Part shown: positions 38,238 to 47,700 of the stretch, one piece after another | Layout of the letters: each line of letters starts with the position of its first letter | Position numbering within the stretch: the stretch's first letter is position 1 | DNA from: Symsagittifera roscoffensis | Lineage: Eukaryota > Xenacoelomorpha > Acoela > Convolutidae | Length of the DNA: 64,000 bases | Assembly: GCF_963678635.1 (NCBI RefSeq) | Contig: NC_087063.1 | Span: 54,761,074-54,825,073 of the forward strand | Reading direction: 5' to 3' | Position numbers and translations under genes: made by a program | Notes under the pieces: generated by a model | Database searches by the model: none | The model's input: only the letters and a program-made list of their open reading frames with translations | Told to the model about the DNA's origin: nothing

Positions 38238-41200
38238 TTTGTTTTGATATTTTTATTGGTTTGATTTGTAGTGTTAATCTCATTTGTTTCTTGCGTCGTT
38301 GGTGTGGAATTTATGGGTGTAGTGTAATAATTTTGAAGAAATTCTGATTGATTTTCATATATGTGTGATGAAAAAGGTTGTTCATAAATGACAGATTCAT
38401 AGTCATTTTCGACTTTTATCATATTGATAGAAAGAGTGTTTTCAGTATCACTTTCTGAATCTGATGATGTACAGTTTATTTGATTGAGTTGTAACGTATC
38501 AGTTACTGTGTCATCAATACCTGGAGGGTCTGATGTTGTTTCTGGATTAGACTGTACTTGATTGATTTGTCTTTGATGTTTAGGTGTACTACTTCTGTGA
38601 CGATTATTAGAGTTATTATAGTGATTATTATTCCGGTGTGGTGATTGGGAATAATTTCTATAACGATTATTATAACTTGAGTGTCGATTTTGTGAATTAT
38701 TTCGCGGTCTATTTTGATAATTGCTGTTTGGTCTGTTATAGTTCGATCTATTATATGAGTTATTCCTTGATCGATTGTTCGGGTAATTCTGGTTTCGGTT
38801 GTTTGAATTACTTCTATTTCGATTATAGGAGTAGTTTCTATTCCTATTGTATGATGAATTTCGTGATTGGTTGTTTGGATAATAATTATTTCTTGATTGG
38901 GAATTAGATCTAGAAACAAATCGTTGTGTATTTGAATTTGATCTGGAGTAGTTACTTCTACTATTTGGTCTATTGTAGTGATTTTGTGATGAATTTTGTG
39001 TGTTTCTTCGTTCTGGCGATCTTCCTCTATAACTTGAGTTATATGGTGATTGATTTCTTGTATAATTTGTATTGTTCGGGAGTGGTTTTCCTGAACTGTT
39101 GTTGCTGTAGACTGTTTTGTTCGGTAGATTTTGATCTTTTTTCATGTATTGATAGAATGATTTATTTAGTTCTTTATATTTTTGAGGTTTATTTTGATTG
39201 TCTTGCTGTTTTTGTCTACATTCGGAAATACTATGTCCGTATCGTCGGCAATAATTACACCATTTTTTGAAAGATGGTTTGCCTTTAAAGTTTGGGTTCT
39301 TTTCGTAAATATTGAGTATTTCAGTGATTTTTTCAACGAGGTCTGTCTCTGATTCCTGTATATTATTAATATTAGTGGGAGTCGTTTCAATTCTGTTAAC
39401 GTATTGTAATTTCAGATTTTCCGTTTCTTCTAGTTTCATCGTGATTTCTGCTTGTTCTAATTTGTCTACTAGTTTTCGAAAATCTAAATCGGGTTCTCGA
39501 ATTGAAGAAGGATGGGATGCTCTCTTTTTTATTGCTATTTTCCTTAATTGTGGTGTTAAGGTCATCATTAAGATTTCTGTCATCTTTGTGTTTTTATAGT
39601 CGTGTGTATTTAGTGAATATGCTTTTCGAACTAGTGTTTCGATTCGTACTGCTATTTGCTTGATGGTTTCGTTTGGTAATCTGCGAATTTCATTACATAA
39701 AACTCTTTGTTGTTGTTTGTTTCTTTCGGAGTCAAACATTTTTGAAAATTCCTGTGTAAACCTTTTCCAGTTTGATTTTATTTCTAGAGGTAGTACTGAA
39801 AACCATTTTTGGGCTGCGCCATCTAAGGTTGTTTGTATTAACGCTGTGCGTCGATGTATCCAGTTTTGATGTAGTGGCGTATTAATTGGTTCAGGTCCAA
39901 TATTTAAAATCAGGTTTGCTGTTACTGCATTTAAATAATCTTCTACAGAGTATTCAGGGTCTGTTCCTGTGAAAACCATTAAAGGTTTGTTTGATGTTAT
40001 TGATGATCCACCCATAAGGTATGGATTCATTGTCATTTGTAATGATTCTGCTGCATTTGGCATTTGAGAAAAATTTGAAAGTTGGTTTCTTGTTATTTCA
40101 TGTTGTTGGAGATAATATGGGAGTGGTATTTCATTTTGCATTTGTGATGGTTGATACGAGTGTGTAGTCATTGGATTTTGTTGTTGAATTGGTTGGAAAG
40201 ATTGTGTATTAATTAGATTTTGTTGTTGAATTGGTTGTTGATGTTGTGCATCTATTGGTTGTGGAGAAAAATTTCTATGATTTGTACGTGTTTTCTGTAT
40301 TCCTTGTCTACGATATTCTTGAGTATTTGGTGCAAATATATCTGGTTGTAAGAAATCATCATCTGAGGATAAATAATCCATTTGATAAGATGTCTGTTTT
40401 TTATTTTTATTTTGTTGAAAAAATGGGTAATTTTCACTGTGATCCTGTGGAGGGTTTGTTTGGAAATTTATTGAATTAGGTTGGGTCATTGGGTTATCCC
40501 AATTTCGAGATCTTGTATATTGGTTAAAATTTCTTTGTGGTTGATTATATGTTTTTGATGGATGTGTATAATTATAATTATGGTCTGCAAAGTTGTTTCT
40601 AGTGAATGTTTTGCGTGTTTTTGATGGTATTGTCATGGGTCTGTATGTTTGGTAATCCATATGTGAATATTTAGGGGCAACCGAAGGTTTAACGGTTGAT
40701 TGTAAGGTTACCTGTGTTTGTGAAGGATTTGTATTTCTTGGTGTTGTTAAATTTGGGCGTATTGGTGAAATACTTTGTTGTGTAGTTGTTGTGTGTACAA
40801 TTTCTTCATTTATGAAGTGTGATGGTGTCTGGATATCTTGTTGAGTAAGATTCCTAGTTCCATTGAGGTTTTCATTGTGTATGACTGTAGAGTTTAAACT
40901 ATTATTTTGTGTATCGGGCAAAAATGTATTATAGTTTAATGGTGTTGCATCAATGGTGAATGGTATTACTTTTACATAATCTCTTATGTAAGATATCGTA
41001 CTTATTGCTTGACTTGAGATTGATTGTGGGAAGCTTATAAATGCGGGATGAGACCATTCGGGGTCCCAAACATAATCTGATTGTTCTGTGATAGCGGTAT
41101 CATCGTTCGAGTTTTGGGGTCTAAAATTTTTTCTTGCTTGTGCAATTAAATCAATATTGTGTGTGAAATAATCTATTATGAACCATGCCAAAATTTTTTG

Positions 41201-41782
41201 TAGATCGTGTTTTGTATGTTGTGAAACGTCGTCTTTCGTGAAATTTTCTTTAATGATGTTTAAATAACTAGAGAGTAGTGTTATTTCATGTCGTACTCTT
41301 AAATGTTTAGATGTTTCTGTCGGTGAGACATTTGTTATTGGGATTTCGTTTTCTAATATCGAAATATAACTATATATTATTGCGAAAACTTCATTGGTGA
41401 ATATGGAGTTTGCTCTTTGTGAGTTATGATATTGGATGCTTTTTATATATTCTGAAAAAACTTTTGAAAATTCTAAATCAAGATCGTCTGTTTGGATTGT
41501 ATATTTTCTATGATTATGGTTTGGTGAGGTGAATTCTATGGAGTAGATTCCATACTGTTGTGTTATGTTGCATATATCTTTTAAGTAGTGGTCTATGATT
41601 TGTCTTTTGATTTTTACATCTGGGAACTCTGTTTTACATGGACTGATTCCGGGTTCAAATAAATTTAATAGTAAATTTTTGCAAAATATATGCTGTCCTC
41701 TATCAGTGGTTGCATCTACTATAAAAGGAAAGATTTCATCATCATCTGGGGTTTCGTCACCTGGGGTGTGCGTTGAGCTCAT
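38156..41782 (-). CDS. B1 Gag polyprotein
   Basis: 1208 codons from ATG at 41782. The N-terminal ~280 residues look helical and folded. A Gln/Asn/Pro-rich middle follows (PIQQQNP repeated). A capsid-like region at ~595-760 reads VEDYLNAVTANLIL, HRRTALIQTTLDGAAQKWF, FSKMFDSERNKQQQRVLCN, typical of Ty3/Gypsy CA. One CCHC knuckle (CNYCRRYGHSISEC; C842, C845, H850, C855) is followed by ~190 residues dominated by Asn, Arg, Ser and Tyr, then an acidic tail. The start overlaps the 155-aa ORF by 26 bases and the end overlaps pol by 82 bases in the -1 frame. At 1208 residues it is about two to three times the usual Ty3/Gypsy Gag length. Confidence 0.92.
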   Translation of the reverse strand: MSSTHTPGDETPDDDEIFPFIVDATTDRGQHIFCKNLLLNLFEPGISPCKTEFPDVKIKRQIIDHYLKDICNITQQYGIYSIEFTSPNHNHRKYTIQTDDLDLEFSKVFSEYIKSIQYHNSQRANSIFTNEVFAIIYSYISILENEIPITNVSPTETSKHLRVRHEITLLSSYLNIIKENFTKDDVSQHTKHDLQKILAWFIIDYFTHNIDLIAQARKNFRPQNSNDDTAITEQSDYVWDPEWSHPAFISFPQSISSQAISTISYIRDYVKVIPFTIDATPLNYNTFLPDTQNNSLNSTVIHNENLNGTRNLTQQDIQTPSHFINEEIVHTTTTQQSISPIRPNLTTPRNTNPSQTQVTLQSTVKPSVAPKYSHMDYQTYRPMTIPSKTRKTFTRNNFADHNYNYTHPSKTYNQPQRNFNQYTRSRNWDNPMTQPNSINFQTNPPQDHSENYPFFQQNKNKKQTSYQMDYLSSDDDFLQPDIFAPNTQEYRRQGIQKTRTNHRNFSPQPIDAQHQQPIQQQNLINTQSFQPIQQQNPMTTHSYQPSQMQNEIPLPYYLQQHEITRNQLSNFSQMPNAAESLQMTMNPYLMGGSSITSNKPLMVFTGTDPEYSVEDYLNAVTANLILNIGPEPINTPLHQNWIHRRTALIQTTLDGAAQKWFSVLPLEIKSNWKRFTQEFSKMFDSERNKQQQRVLCNEIRRLPNETIKQIAVRIETLVRKAYSLNTHDYKNTKMTEILMMTLTPQLRKIAIKKRASHPSSIREPDLDFRKLVDKLEQAEITMKLEETENLKLQYVNRIETTPTNINNIQESETDLVEKITEILNIYEKNPNFKGKPSFKKWCNYCRRYGHSISECRQKQQDNQNKPQKYKELNKSFYQYMKKDQNLPNKTVYSNNSSGKPLPNNTNYTRNQSPYNSSYRGRSPERRNTQNSSQNHYNRPNSRSNYSRSNSNTQRFVSRSNSQSRNNYYPNNQSRNSSYNRNRNYSYNRNRSNSNNRNQNYPNNRSRNNSYNRSNYNRPNSNYQNRPRNNSQNRHSSYNNRYRNYSQSPHRNNNHYNNSNNRHRSSTPKHQRQINQVQSNPETTSDPPGIDDTVTDTLQLNQINCTSSDSESDTENTLSINMIKVENDYESVIYEQPFSSHIYENQSEFLQNYYTTPINSTPTTQETNEINTTNQTNKNIKTKCLNTNHIYQNIQKNNPKKKFGQYHFS
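38195..38201 (-). promoter_or_regulatory. Programmed -1 frameshift slippery site A AAA AAC
   Basis: In the gag frame the codons are CAA AAA AAC, giving the X XXY YYZ heptamer A AAA AAC in the correct register. Slipping back one base puts the ribosome into the pol frame. The site is inside the 82-base gag-pol overlap and 42 bases upstream of the gag stop. Downstream RNA structure was not established. Confidence 0.8.
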
Positions 41783-42224
41783 TTTTTCGTTCGATGACTG
41801 TTAATATGTAATTATTAATGTGTCGAATTGGTTGATTCCAATTGTATAAATGTACTGGTTTGTGTTTATACTGCTTTTTTATTCTTCTTTTTCCTCTTTT
41901 TGATGAATTTGAAGTTGTTTCTGAGTCAGAAAAATATAATTGATCGTGAAGTGGGCAATTTTTATCTATTGATTCTTTTAGTTTGTAAAGTTCGTCTAAA
42001 CTGTTGGTTTCTGATTCTGAAAATGCGTTTCGATTTTTTGAAAATCTTTTTCGTGTTATTTGTCTTTGTTTCGTTATTATTTTTCTTTTTAGTGTTTGTC
42101 GTTTTGTTCGAATGTATCCAACTGTTTGTGTATGAGGTGTGATTACAAGGTCGTATTTTTTGTTATCTATTTCACAATTGTGTAAAACGATTGTTTGTTT
42201 ATTTCCTAGGTTTTTAAATGACAT
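41757..42224 (-). CDS. B1 155-aa basic ORF upstream of gag
   Basis: Starts MSFKNLGNKQTI and overlaps the gag start by 26 bases in another frame. A central basic stretch (KRQTLKRKIITKQRQITRKR) looks like a nuclear or RNA-binding signal. It is followed by an acidic Ser-rich part (SESETNSLDELYKL, SDSETTSNSS) and a second basic cluster (KRGKRRIKKQYKHK). The same ORF in B2 (60107-60574) has the same length with only five substitutions, so the frame is maintained. Ty3/Gypsy elements normally have nothing here. By charge pattern it could be a Rev- or Tat-like RNA-binding accessory protein, but that is inference. Confidence 0.75.
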   Translation of the reverse strand: MSFKNLGNKQTIVLHNCEIDNKKYDLVITPHTQTVGYIRTKRQTLKRKIITKQRQITRKRFSKNRNAFSESETNSLDELYKLKESIDKNCPLHDQLYFSDSETTSNSSKRGKRRIKKQYKHKPVHLYNWNQPIRHINNYILTVIERKNELNAHPR

Positions 42225-43157
42225 AAGGTTTAGGATGACGGATGCAAAAGGTTGTTAAATGATTTCTATTTTCCTAAACTGTTAGTTCTTACGATTTTTT
42301 GGTTAGCTTAACCTGGGTCTATTTGTTCAGGGTTGGAGAGAAAAGTATATCGATTCCGAAGAATGATTTTTTACTTTCTCGTGGCTAGTATAAGCTAAGG
42401 TGTTAACTTACTTAATCTTACTTAGGGGTAGTGATTGTGTTCAAGGGTTGGAGAATAGTAAATCGATCCACAAGGTTCAGGTATAATTAGAACGCGAGTA
42501 GTTCGTTAGATACTATTTTAAACTTACTACGTCTAAGATTTATCCTGGGTCTGGTAAGAGGGGGGGTCAAGTGAAGGATGAATAACCGAAGTTCTTCACT
42601 GTTTATCCTAATTTGAATGATTAGTTTTGTTTAAAAATTTCTATTAGTCTTAGGTCTTTAGAAAGGGTTGGGTAGTGAATCGACGTTTGAGGTCGTTAGA
42701 CACTAATTAAGTGGGTGGGGGAGAACAAAGTTGTTCTGTTTGATCCAAGGATAAGCCTTGATGATCAAATTTGAAATTTAATTAAGTAGAAAATGATTTA
42801 AGATCCAAGGATAAGCCTTGATGATCTGGTTTTAAAATTAAGTGAGTTTAAGTTTTAATAAAATTTTAAATGTGTGTAAAGGAAAGATTTAGTGTTTTGA
42901 TGATATTAGTGAGCTTATGATTGCTGTTATGTTTTAGGTGATGGAGCTGGAACAACAGGATGATTTATGATTACTAACCATTTATTGTCGTGCTACTAAT
43001 TTTTATTTTTTATTTTTCAATAAATATTTTTCAAACATGTTTTGTATATTACTGCAGAGTTTTAGGAAAACGATCTTAGATCTTTTTATCAATTGTTATT
43101 GTATATTAATAATTTTGTTTAGCGCCTGAAATGATTTTGAAGATTAACTTCAAGGTT
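42225..43157 (-). other. B1 leader between the two upstream ORFs, with conserved repeats
   Basis: Non-coding. Two copies of gatccaaggataagccttga-tgatc lie ~60 bases apart at ~42740-42765 and ~42802-42826; each can form a CAAGG/CCTTG hairpin. Three copies of agggttgg followed by a-agta-atcga are near 42331, 42458 and 42667. Both sets recur in B2 at 59504-59590 and in 59644-60002. They could be packaging, dimerisation or splicing-control elements. Confidence 0.65.
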
Positions 43158-43391
43158 TTATGTTTGCAAATGAAAATCTAAATTCATTGCCAGTAGTATT
43201 CTAAATATAAAAGTTTGTTCTGGTTTTTGCCTAACTATCATATAGCTATATGGCAAGTTTCTACTTTGTCGTATGTCGTCTCTGGTTCGAGGTCTTCTTC
43301 CAATTCCGGGTAGTTCTGTTATGGTTCGGAATATTGGCTCTGATCTATTGAGTCGTAGAGACATTTCGATTAAATTATTGTCGTATAACAT
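43158..43391 (-). CDS. B1 77-aa ORF, first ORF after the 5' LTR
   Basis: Starts 88 bases inside the 5' LTR: MLYDNNLIEMSLRLNRSEPI, then an Arg-rich centre (GIGRRPRTRDDIRQSR) and a hydrophobic C-terminal part (FIFRILLAMNLDF). B2 carries the same ORF (58942-59175) with the same length and four substitutions, which supports a maintained peptide or a first exon of a spliced product. No known family is recognised. Confidence 0.6.
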   Translation of the reverse strand: MLYDNNLIEMSLRLNRSEPIFRTITELPGIGRRPRTRDDIRQSRNLPYSYMIVRQKPEQTFIFRILLAMNLDFHLQT

Positions 43392-43458
43392 TTTGTAAAT
43401 GTTTTTGTCTAATTTCTAATCTATTTTGGTTAATTCTAAGCTATTAAGGTCTTGTTCG

Positions 43459-43476
43459 AGACTTATGGTCGCACCA
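43459..43476 (-). other. B1 primer-binding site
   Basis: Two bases (TC) after the 5' LTR the minus strand reads TGGTGCGACCATAAGTCT, beginning with the TGG that pairs with a tRNA 3' CCA end. The primer tRNA would end in GGTCGCACCA. B2 has the identical sequence at 58856-58873. The tRNA identity was not determined. Confidence 0.75.
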
Positions 43477-43478
43477 GA

Positions 43479-43888
43479 TGAGTTATGACTGGTTTGTATA
43501 ACTCATAGAGTAATTTCGGATAGGGTACACCGTCTGCTCGTCACGCTATCTTATTTTCGGCCGGATAGATTCGTGCAACTTCTTAGTCTAATACCGATCC
43601 TAATCTTACTCTTATACTATCTAGTCTCAGGTTGTTTAACTAGTCTCTGCTAGGCTCAATAGATCTAGGGTATACTGGTTTATTGCGGCTGCTGAAGTGC
43701 TCGGGAGAGTCCAACTAATTTCTAAGTTAAATTCAAATCTCTCTGGTGCTGAAATTACAAGTAACTTCAGCACTTACAAATAAGTGGGTTGTTAGTTAGA
43801 TGGATCATGATTGGTTAATATTAAATACTTTACATTGGTAAAATATCTAATTTATCCAATCATAAAATGTAGTTTAGATCAGGTTCCA
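43479..43888 (-). repeat. B1 5' LTR
   Basis: 410 bp, identical by reading to 24981-25390, TG...CA ends, followed by AAAT (43889-43892). Transcription of B1 should start in it and run leftwards. Only the last 20-22 bases before the PBS differ strongly from the B2 LTR. Confidence 0.95.
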
Positions 43889-43892
43889 AAAT
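43889..43892. other. Target-site duplication of B1, right copy (AAAT)
   Basis: Matches AAAT at 24977-24980. It lies in the SIR2-like gene intron, 144 bases from the exon 2 donor. Confidence 0.75.
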
Positions 43893-44036
43893 GACGATTA
43901 TTGTCCATAGTTATGAGAAATTTCTGGATAGCTTTATGGACCAATTCTCAAGTGATACTTATAAGTTTTATAAATTTTGAAAGAAGACATTGAAAATAGA
44001 AGACATTGAAATAACTTCAACTGTTAAACTGTTTAC

Positions 44037-44710
44037 CATGTGCCCATTTTTTAGAGCCCGAGCTAAGAACTTGTGAGTCGGGTTTGGAGTTTCGCCGACC
44101 AGCCACTCGGAAAACTCGCTCATTTTTTCACCAAACGTATTCGATAAGGTCTGCAGCAATACTTCGGGTCTCAACAGAAAAAGAAGTTGGTCTATGTTTG
44201 GATCAATCAAATTTGAGGTTCCTGCAGCAGATTTTGACACAATCATTTTTGCTACACCTAAATTTTTTCTTTGAAAAAAAAAATAGAAACTAAAATTGGA
44301 CTTATGATAATCATATTTGCTCGTAAATCATATCTAAACAAATTGCGTATTCAAAAGAAAATCAAAGCGTGATAACTTTCACGGTGTTCCGAAATCAGCT
44401 TCTAATTTTTTTTGCGACTCGCGCTATAATTTTCAATTTGCCAACTGTTTTCGTTCAACCGAGATTTCAATGTTAACTTGAAATAAGAGCTTAAAGTTTG
44501 ATTGATGCCTAAATTGTTCTTCGGAATAACATCTTCAGTTGTTTCGCCACAAATTCTTTGGATCATGTTTCGACCAAAAGTAATAAAATTAGGCAATCCA
44601 GAGTCTATTGATATCCCGGCACCAGCAAAAAATGTCAACTTTTCTGAACTATTTTCATGGATTGATTTCTCCAAGAATTCAGAAACGTTAAAGGGCGCGC
44701 CAGGGTCCAT
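44037..44710 (-). CDS. SIR2-like gene, first exons (GAGIS motif)
   Basis: Exon 1 starts at ATG 44710. After ~25 residues it shows LTFFAGAGISIDSGLPNF, the NAD-binding GAGIS loop of SIR2 folds. Its 3' end is uncertain; a phase-compatible but weak donor (ACA/GTTGGC) ends it at 44446. Exon 2 (44037-44257) follows an AAATTTAG acceptor, encodes a helical segment ending ALKNGHM, and ends at ATG/GTAAAC. Joining exon 2 to exon 3 at 24328 is in phase and gives the continuous SIR2 pattern into VITTNLD. B1 lies wholly inside this 19.7-kb intron, so the gene may still be spliced, although an antisense-free, same-strand insertion with its own promoter and termination signals could disturb it. Confidence 0.75.
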
Positions 44711-47700
44711 TTTGGAGTGATTTGATAAGATCTTGTTAGATGGACGAGAACGAAATGAGAGCTTTTGTTTATAAATTTTATTTACCGCAATATCTATCTC
44801 AATGAATAAATAGGTATATGCACATTTAGTTTGGCCAAGCTACTAGTTAATTTGAATCAAAAGCTCTGATATATTAAATTATCGCGAGGTAACTTGATAA
44901 TGGCAAACGTACTAACAACTTCATTTTATGAAAACCATTTGATGAACGACTAGAAAGTTAATTCAATGTTATTTTTATATTATTGATGAATAACAGCGAT
45001 GTATTTTTTTAAAATACACCATTGAAACTCGAGCACGTTCTCATTTTTGGTACAATTTTGTACATGCTTACGTCATATAGCGGGAGCTGTATTGTACCTT
45101 TTTAGCGCACGTGAAAAAAAGCACTTTCTACCTGATAAATATCCAGCTAAGAGGCGGTAGTTTTTATGTTTATCGTAAATTTTCACTTTTTTCTTGGTTA
45201 CAAAGAAATGAGGTGCGTCTAGACAAACATACATGGACTAAAAGATAGAATAGTTCCCCAAATCGATTGAAACAGTACCCGTGATGATTCAATCTGATTT
45301 TTTATTGAAGTTAGTATAACTTTGAAGTTATTAGACCAGGTGGAAAAAGTTAAAATGTTTTACGTTCATTACTTATATCACGTCTAATATATTGGAAAAA
45401 CCTTTATAAGGTATTGTAAAAAAAGCATCTAACCATCCATCAGAAAGTTAAAAAATATATGAGAAGACAAACATTCACGGGAAATAGAACTTTTTTTTGG
45501 ATCAACCCTTTATAGACGTCTCCTTCAAAAATGCTGACTCTAGCAATTTGATCCCAAAGTAATTGCCCCTTTCTACGGGACGCTAAGTTGGGGGCAGGGG
45601 CCTGACAGTCCTTTAGGCATTGCGCTTAGCGAAAAAAAAATCGATCAAAATTGAGAATTGACATTTTTATCAAATAGAATGGCAAGTGATTTGTAATGAA
45701 AATGATTTCAAGCTTTGAAATTTTGCAAAAACTCAATTTCAGTTTTGTACCGACTTGAGATGTCTGGAAAATCAGGCAATTTGGCAAAGTTGGTTTTTGA
45801 TTATTTGGAAACCCTTTTCAAGTTCATTTGTAGTCTAAGCTGTTTTGAAATTTGAGTTTCAATTTCAAGGTCAAGTGATAAGCAAAGTCATTTATGTTGG
45901 AAATTCGTGCAGCAAAAATTTTTGCTGGTTTTTTCATTTTAACCGATGCTTTGTTTTTGCTTTGATCAATTAACCGCTTTATTTTCAGTTCTAATGTTCT
46001 TTGTTATTTTGTATGGTATCTTATGTCGTTGGCGATTTTAGAACGAGGTATTTTTGGAGTGGTATCTTACTGATTGGGATCTTCTCGTTTGGTACCTTAA
46101 GACTGGTGATCTCTTGTCATGTAACGGTTCGTACTACTCTATTACTCCTACATAATTTTCTAGTCAATCCTATCACTAAAACTTGCTCTGGATGTTTTAA
46201 AACTTTTTCCTTTTTGTTTTTGTTATATATTTTATTGATTTTTATTATACTAAAGATTTTCGCGTTTTCAATTTTTTTTACCTATGAATAAAAAAAGCTC
46301 CATGTATAATTTTGGCATGGAAGCAAAGATTCTGGCGCTTCAACTGCCTGCTCGAGGAAATTACCATAAATGTCACCATAGCTAAAAACATTATTAGAAA
46401 AAATTTGCATCTTCTGAGACAGATTCAGATAGATAACAAGTAAAAATGTAAAAGTGCTTTTTTGCTGCAAGTAGGAGTATTTTGAATCAATGGATTCACT
46501 TCAAACCAAATTGGGATGTTAATCAGTGCAAAATTCATAAAAGTGGAAGAAATTTGAATAAAATCAGCTGAATTTGCCGACTGATTTGATCTTTTGAAGG
46601 AAAAATATTTCAGATTCAAAATTTATAATAACTTCCTTCTATTTGCAGCTAAGACCTAAATTCAACGACGTTTAAACACATTTTTGCACCAAAAATTGAA
46701 AAAATTTTGGTTTTTCCTGTTACTGAAACACTTGTTTTATCTTTTGATTGATTTAGAATGTAACTGTAAGCTGAATTGTTTTAGGGTACATTGGAAATTT
46801 AAGAAGACAAAACGCGCGTAATTTTGACGCGAGCTTCCCTCTTGTTTAGTATATTGGCACTAAAGGCACCTTTGGACAACTTTAAGACTGGTTGATCAAA
46901 ATGGGTTTTGTAAAATGACATCCGGAACCTTTTGATTGTTAGGGTTACAAATCTCAGATCTGGTGGGCTTTCACTCTTAGAGATCTGCTGCTCACCGAAC
47001 CAACCAAACAACCGAACCGACCAATTCGTTAACGAACCGAACCGAAGATGAATTCAATGAACTCCATTTCTCAGTTCGCTGTTTGGGAGACAATTTAAAT
47101 GATTTGTGATTAGACTATACTGCAAGTTCCAGCACGTTATCATAAACTGAATATCAGGCGCCGTCGCAATCTTGTCTCATTTGCATTTTTTGCCATTATT
47201 GGGAATATTGCCAAGGTTTATAACAACAAATCTTCTGAAATTCGAGTTTCCGAAAAAAATGTTTATTGACTGACCCAAACAGAGAACCGAACCAAACATT
47301 TAATAACCGAACCGAACCGTGCTGACATTGAAAAATAGAAAACCACTGACCCCCCTACTCACCACCTCTACCTAAATCCGCCTCTGGCTGTTTTTGGGCA
47401 ATATTGTGATAACTCTAGCTACTCTCCAACGAAGAGTACAAAACACGTGAACAAGTCAAGTGAAAATAATGGATGTTTCCAGTAAATACACGTGAAAGTT
47501 TTTAAGAAAGCAAACTTGAACTTTCAAAGTGGGAGGGGATATGCACCGACTCATTTATGCTGGGCGGTGAACTGTAAAATTAGAGCGGATTGAATAAAAA
47601 GGGTGGAAAAATTTATGTTAATAGGAACGCCTTGATTTTGCATTAAAATCTCTTTTCAAACCATCCTTTTAACTGCAAATGGCGTTAACCAAAGCACGAG

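Larger units (their letters stand above)
24981..43888 (-). mobile_element. Element B1: complete 18.9-kb retrovirus-like Ty3/Gypsy element inside a SIR2-like gene
   Basis: Bounded by 410-bp LTRs in the same orientation (TG...CA ends), which I read as identical, and flanked by AAAT. In coding order: 5' LTR, PBS, 77-aa ORF, non-coding leader, 155-aa ORF, gag, -1 slippery site, pol, then ORFs of 62 aa, 377 codons, 424 aa, 468 aa and 601 aa, then 1.6 kb of non-coding DNA and the 3' LTR. Order PR-RT-RH-IN in pol identifies Ty3/Gypsy. Identical LTRs and mostly open frames point to a very recent insertion. The length is well above most Ty3/Gypsy elements (commonly 5-10 kb). B2 at 58446 is a second member of the family. 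Confidence 0.93.

Noticed and set aside
38638..39270. Tyr/Cys-rich plus-strand ORFs over gag
   Set aside because: Antisense of Asn/Arg-rich gag codons; the same shadows recur in B2.
46001..46291. 96-aa hydrophobic plus-strand frame
   Set aside because: AT-rich Phe/Leu/Ile-rich translation typical of non-coding DNA; no start context, homology or splice support.
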